DNA of 8,858 bases from Zetaproteobacteria bacterium (GTDB taxonomy: Bacteria; Pseudomonadota; Zetaproteobacteria; Mariprofundales; Mariprofundaceae): assembly GCA_021545665.1 (NCBI GenBank), contig JAJRTX010000329.1, positions 1 through 8,858 of the forward strand, read 5' to 3'. Made by a program: the position numbers and the translations under genes. The notes under the pieces are model-generated. The model saw only the letters and a program-made list of their open reading frames with translations, did no database searches and was not told the DNA's origin. Shown here piece after piece: positions 5,165 to 8,858 of this stretch (its first letter is position 1; each line of letters starts with the position of its first letter).

Positions 5165-7033
5165 TCACGGTTTTGTGTCTTGCTCTTCAAAGAACCAGCG
5201 CACATCGGACAAATCGTCGCGAATCGGCGCTGTCGGCAGATTTCGCACCACTTCCCGGCCATAGCTCTTTGAATAAAGCCGCGAATCCAGCAATGCCATC
5301 ACGCCACGATCACTGGTGGAACGAATCAAGCGCCCTGCCCCCTGCCGTAACGCAGCAATCGCCTCGGGCAGTTGAATGTCAGAAAAGCCGCGACCACCTT
5401 TTTCTTCACAGCGTTTGATGCGTGCTTTCAGTAGCGGATCATTGGGGGGTGCAAAAGGCATTTTATCAATAATCACCAGGCTCAATGCTTCTCCAGGCAC
5501 GTCCACGCCTTCCCAGAAGCTGCGCGTACCGCACAGCACAGAATGCGTATCGGTGCGAAAAGTATCGAGTATCGTATCCCTGCTGCCACTTTCACCCTGA
5601 ATCAATACATTCCATGGCAGGCGCCGGGCCAGTTCCGGTCCCACCTGATTCAGCATGCCCCATGATGTAAACAGCACAAAAGCGCGCCCGCCTGAAGCAC
5701 GGATCAGTGTTTCCATAGTATCGGTCAGTGCTTCGCGTCCGGGCTCAGTGCGTGGATCGGGCAGATGGCGCGGCAAATAAATCAATGCCTGGCGGTCATA
5801 ATCAAAAGGCGAAGGATGAAAAACCTCCAGCGCATGATCCAGGCCAAGGCGATTCCTGGCATAATTAAATTTTTCGGATACCCGCAAAGTGGCCGAAAGC
5901 AGTACAAATGAGGCGGGTCGCTGCCACAGATGTTCGGCCAGCACCGGCCCGGTTTCAACCGGAGCAACTGTATATTTGCGAAACTCACCCTCGCCTTCAG
6001 TCCAACCGACAAAACCCTCCGCCGGTTCAGACACCATGAATATTTCACTGCTGATCAGGGCTGCCCGGTCTGCCAGCTTGGCCATGTCCTCACTGCGCTC
6101 ACGACGCGATTCAGCCAGTTTGGCCGCCTCCGACCATGTTGCTTCCAGTTCATCCAGTCCGGGTCGCAAATAGGCATCCAGCACATCTCTGGCGTGTGCT
6201 ATCATCTCTTTTTTCAGTGCAGGTTCATCACCCATTTCATCGAGCAAGGCCTGCATATCATTGAACCACTGGATAAAACGCATGCGGGTCAATTGCACGC
6301 CGAAATGATGGCAGGCCAGATCCGGCAAGGCATGCGCTTCATCGAGCACATAAGCATCGAAATTCGGCAACACTTCTCCGAAATCTCCCGACTTCAATGC
6401 TGCATCTGCCAGCAGCAGGCTATGGTTGGTGACTACAATATCGGCACTCTGTGCTTTCTGTCTCGCCTTCATCAACGGACAATGCTCAAACTCGCCACAT
6501 TTCGATCCCGTGCACTGATCGGCTGTTGCCGTCACCATCTGGCCAATACCCTTGCTGAACACATCAAAGGGCAGACTCGCAAGATCACCGTCTCTAGTTT
6601 TATGCGACCAGTCCAGCACCTTGAGCATCGATTTTTGAGCCCACATTTCCAATTGTGGACTGCTGATAAAATGATTCAAACGTTGTGGACAATAATAATT
6701 GGAACGGCCTTTGAGCAAGGCGATTCTGCGCTGCACGCCCAGCGCCTTCTGCACCGCAGGCAGATCACGAAATACCAGCTGATCCTGCAAAGCACGTGTA
6801 TGTGTTGAAATAAGTATTTTTTTCGACGCACGCAGCGATGGAATCAGATAGGCCAGTGTTTTGCCCGTTCCTGTTTCAGCCTCTGCCAGCAGGTTTGTCT
6901 CACCATCAAAAGCCTGGGCAATTTCCTCAGCCAGATTGATTTGCTGCTGGCGCCGTGAATAAGCAGCCAAACCCGTGACCAGCGGCGATTCATCAGCAAA
7001 GTCACGCCGGACAAGTCCGGCCAGATCACTCAT
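5165..7033 (-). CDS. yoaA: YoaA/DinG-type iron-sulfur ATP-dependent DNA helicase
   Basis: A 622-residue superfamily 2 helicase of the XPD/DinG group, close in length and motifs to E. coli YoaA (about 636) and shorter than DinG. Walker A is EAETGTGKT at 51-59, followed by the Ia-like STHTRALQDQL at 76-86. Four cysteines C115, C174, C179 and C185 are placed as the [4Fe-4S] ligands of the family. The DEAH box is at 231-234. SFWEGVDVPGEALSLVIIDK in the second RecA domain and QGAGRLIR at 564-571 are motifs V and VI. These enzymes unwind DNA 5' to 3'; E. coli YoaA works in repair of stalled forks with the clamp-loader subunit HolC. The start ATG overlaps the stop of the upstream ABC gene by four bases (7030-7033), with no strong ribosome binding site, so translation is probably coupled. 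Assignment to YoaA rather than another DinG paralogue is by resemblance. Confidence 0.92.
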   Translation of the reverse strand: MSDLAGLVRRDFADESPLVTGLAAYSRRQQQINLAEEIAQAFDGETNLLAEAETGTGKTLAYLIPSLRASKKILISTHTRALQDQLVFRDLPAVQKALGVQRRIALLKGRSNYYCPQRLNHFISSPQLEMWAQKSMLKVLDWSHKTRDGDLASLPFDVFSKGIGQMVTATADQCTGSKCGEFEHCPLMKARQKAQSADIVVTNHSLLLADAALKSGDFGEVLPNFDAYVLDEAHALPDLACHHFGVQLTRMRFIQWFNDMQALLDEMGDEPALKKEMIAHARDVLDAYLRPGLDELEATWSEAAKLAESRRERSEDMAKLADRAALISSEIFMVSEPAEGFVGWTEGEGEFRKYTVAPVETGPVLAEHLWQRPASFVLLSATLRVSEKFNYARNRLGLDHALEVFHPSPFDYDRQALIYLPRHLPDPRTEPGREALTDTMETLIRASGGRAFVLFTSWGMLNQVGPELARRLPWNVLIQGESGSRDTILDTFRTDTHSVLCGTRSFWEGVDVPGEALSLVIIDKMPFAPPNDPLLKARIKRCEEKGGRGFSDIQLPEAIAALRQGAGRLIRSTSDRGVMALLDSRLYSKSYGREVVRNLPTAPIRDDLSDVRWFFEEQDTKP

Positions 7034-7983
7034 TTGATCGCTAGCGGATGCAGGCAGGCATAACCCTGTTCATTGATTTGCCCATCGAAAGCGGCGCAAT
7101 CCTGTGTAGCAAACGGGCAGCGCAACTGATAAGCACAACCGGAATCAGACATCCCCTCGCCTGTGCCTGTATTCAAGGCCACATCCATACGCTCAGCCGG
7201 ATGATCAATCGGACGTGCATCGAGCAGGGCGCGGGTATAAGGATGGCGCGGATGATCAAACACCCCGGCAGCTTGACCATACTCAACAATGCGTCCGGCA
7301 AACATTACAGCTACCCGGTCAGAAACATATCTGACAACGGACAAATCATGTGAAATAAACAAATAAGCCAGACCTTTGGCGGCCTGTATCTCTTTCATCA
7401 AATTCAGAATCTGAGCCTGAACAGACACATCCAGCGCCGAAACAGGCTCATCCAGAACCAGCACTTTCGGCTCGACAATCAGGGCGCGGGCAATGCCGAT
7501 ACGCTGGCGTTGACCGCCGGAGAACTGATGTGGATAACGATCAAGACCGGAATCATCCAGTCCGCATAAAGCCAGTGTTTCAGCGACGCGCTGGCGACGC
7601 TGGCGGCGCGACAACTCAGGAAAATGCACACGCAATCCCTCAGCCACACTCTCCCAGATTTTCATACGCGGATTTAAGGAAGCAAACGGATCCTGAAAAA
7701 CCATCTGAATATGGCTACGGCGACCCCGCAAAGCCGAACCGCCCATGGAACTGACATCTTCCTCAGCCCAGAGAATCTCACCATCACTGGCTTCCAGTAA
7801 ACGCATGGCCAGACGCGCTGTGGTCGATTTTCCACTACCGGATTCGCCCACAATGGCCAAAGTCTCACCGGCATGCAATTTGAATGACACCCCGTCCACC
7901 GCCCGGTTATCTTTACCAATAGCGCGAAACATGCCTGCAGCGGAAAATGTTTTACTCAGACCCCTGACTTCCAGCATACTCAT
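7030..7983 (-). CDS. Di/oligopeptide ABC importer ATP-binding protein, OppF/DppF type
   Basis: A 317-residue cytoplasmic ATPase of a peptide or peptide-like ABC importer. It has Walker A GESGSGKST at 46-54, the Q-loop at Q97 (VFQDPFASLNP), the signature FSGGQ at 154-158, Walker B VLVLDEP ending at 180 and the switch histidine H212 (ISHDLSVV). HPYTRALL at about 247-254 opens the C-terminal oligopeptide/dipeptide domain. Cysteines C283, C289, C296 and C310 form a C-x5-C-x6-C-x13-C pattern, the kind known to bind an iron-sulfur cluster in some Dpp ATPases. The start ATG overlaps the stop of the upstream ATPase gene by four bases (7980-7983), and the gene overlaps the helicase gene likewise. It should pair with the upstream OppD-type subunit as a heterodimer. 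Substrate (di-, oligopeptide or other) cannot be told because the binding protein lies outside the window. Confidence 0.93.
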   Translation of the reverse strand: MSMLEVRGLSKTFSAAGMFRAIGKDNRAVDGVSFKLHAGETLAIVGESGSGKSTTARLAMRLLEASDGEILWAEEDVSSMGGSALRGRRSHIQMVFQDPFASLNPRMKIWESVAEGLRVHFPELSRRQRRQRVAETLALCGLDDSGLDRYPHQFSGGQRQRIGIARALIVEPKVLVLDEPVSALDVSVQAQILNLMKEIQAAKGLAYLFISHDLSVVRYVSDRVAVMFAGRIVEYGQAAGVFDHPRHPYTRALLDARPIDHPAERMDVALNTGTGEGMSDSGCAYQLRCPFATQDCAAFDGQINEQGYACLHPLAIK

Positions 7984-8858
7984 AGATCGACATCCCCGGA
8001 TATGGACTCAACATGGATACAGCGAGCCGTATGACCCTCTTTCACCCATGCATCCGCTTTAATCACTGTATCACAATCCCGTTCAGTCTTTGGGCAACGC
8101 GGCGAAAAATGGCACCCTGTAGGCCACTGGCCCGGAGAAGGAACCTGCCCCGGGATCACCTGTAAAGACTCCCCTGCTTTGCATACTTCCGGCCTGCACC
8201 GCATCAATGCACGCGTATAGGGATGCGCAGGATGCTCAAAAATATCAGCCACTGAACCTGCCTCAACAATTTGCCCGGCATACATCACTGCCACATCATC
8301 ACACATCTCAGCGACTAAGCCAAAATCATGTGTCACCAGCAGCAAGCCCAGATTGCGCTGTTGCTGCAAACCTCGAAGCAAGGCAATGATGCGCTTCTGC
8401 ACAGAAACATCGAGCGCCGTGGTCGGTTCATCGGCAATAATAAAATCAGGATCGGCGGCCATCGCCATGGCAATCAACACGCGCTGCCGCATACCACCCG
8501 AAAGTGCATCAGGATACTGTTTCAACAGCATCCCGGCATCCTGCAAACCGACATCCTGCAACAATTCGATAGCCCGGGCCTGCGCCTGTTTTTTATCCAG
8601 TTTGAGATGCAATTGAATGACTTCACAAATCTGGCTACCGATTGAGAATACCGGATTCAGCGCCGTCATCGGCTCCTGAAACACCATAGATATTTTTCCA
8701 CCGCGCATTTTGCGCAGCATCTCATCATGCATGGTGAATATGCTTTGACCATCAAGCAGAATATCACCGGATATTTTGTCTACGCCCTGATGTTCACCCA
8801 GCCTCAGTATGGCCTGAGCCGTCAGTGATTTGCCGCAACCGGACTCCCCCACCAGACC
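7980..8858 (-). CDS. Di/oligopeptide ABC importer ATP-binding protein, OppD/DppD type (N-terminus cut by window edge)
   Basis: The frame is open to the right edge; 292 residues are visible and about 35-40 N-terminal ones are missing. The visible part opens with GLVGESGCGKSLT, so the GTG at 8852 within it is an internal valine, not a start. It has the Q-loop in MVFQEPMTALNP, the signature LSGGM (the usual variant in OppD/DppD), Walker B FIIADEP, the switch histidine in LLVTHDFGLV and HPYTRALM. A C-terminal region has four cysteines spaced C-x5-C-x6-C-x17-C (GCHFSPRCPKTERDC and onward). It hydrolyses ATP with the OppF-type partner to drive uptake through two permeases, which are expected immediately upstream, beyond the window. 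The ATGA overlap with the next gene indicates an operon. Confidence 0.91.
   Translation of the reverse strand, partial: GLVGESGCGKSLTAQAILRLGEHQGVDKISGDILLDGQSIFTMHDEMLRKMRGGKISMVFQEPMTALNPVFSIGSQICEVIQLHLKLDKKQAQARAIELLQDVGLQDAGMLLKQYPDALSGGMRQRVLIAMAMAADPDFIIADEPTTALDVSVQKRIIALLRGLQQQRNLGLLLVTHDFGLVAEMCDDVAVMYAGQIVEAGSVADIFEHPAHPYTRALMRCRPEVCKAGESLQVIPGQVPSPGQWPTGCHFSPRCPKTERDCDTVIKADAWVKEGHTARCIHVESISGDVDL

Noticed and set aside
5930..6808. Plus-strand open frame of 292 codons opposite the helicase gene
   Set aside because: It is antisense to a gene with every expected helicase motif, and its translation is rich in His, Gln, Cys and Arg with no recognisable family or ribosome binding site. 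It is a shadow frame.
8850..8852. GTG as the start of the right-hand ATPase gene
   Set aside because: The codon lies within GLVGESGCGKS, immediately before the Walker A glycine. A start there would remove the first beta-strands of the ATPase. The gene simply continues beyond the window.
1..8858. CRISPR arrays, tRNA or rRNA genes, insertion sequences, tandem repeats
   Set aside because: I looked for regularly spaced repeats, tRNA-like arms, transposase motifs and terminal inverted repeats and saw none. Coding density is high and on one strand.

Overview
All seven protein-coding genes in this 8.9 kb window lie on the minus strand, so transcription runs from the right edge to the left edge. The proteins point to a Gram-negative proteobacterium, probably gammaproteobacterial or a near relative. 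The helicase closely resembles the enterobacterial YoaA branch of the DinG/XPD family, and the Opp/Dpp ATPases are of the proteobacterial DppD/DppF (OppD/OppF) type. I cannot name a species or genus.

Right block (about 8858 to 5165): two ATPases of a di/oligopeptide ABC importer, the first cut by the window edge, followed by a YoaA-like iron-sulfur DNA helicase. Both junctions are 4-base ATGA overlaps, so the three genes look like one translationally coupled operon. The permeases and binding protein would be expected upstream, off the right edge.

Middle (5031 to 3514): a single AGCS-family sodium:alanine/glycine symporter with a signal-peptide-like N-terminus, its own ribosome binding site and a weak candidate promoter.

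Intergenic 3166-3513: an AT-rich non-coding stretch with a near-consensus sigma-70 promoter facing left, a small palindrome at the predicted transcription start and a nested inverted repeat near 3432-3470.

Left block (3165 to 1): a carbohydrate module of three closely packed genes. First is a GT4 glycosyltransferase fused to a C-terminal cupin of the type II phosphomannose isomerase (ManC C-terminal) family. Next is a short GH130 mannoside phosphorylase-like protein whose start lies inside the end of the fusion gene. Last is a second, longer GH130-like protein that runs off the left edge. Together they suggest a mannose-centred pathway: making a mannosylated product or reserve, cleaving it by phosphorolysis, and linking it to mannose-phosphate/fructose-phosphate interconversion. 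This is the most novel part of the window. Its substrate cannot be read from the sequence. The sampled rows of this block are visibly poorer in G+C than the helicase/ABC block, which hints at a different origin.
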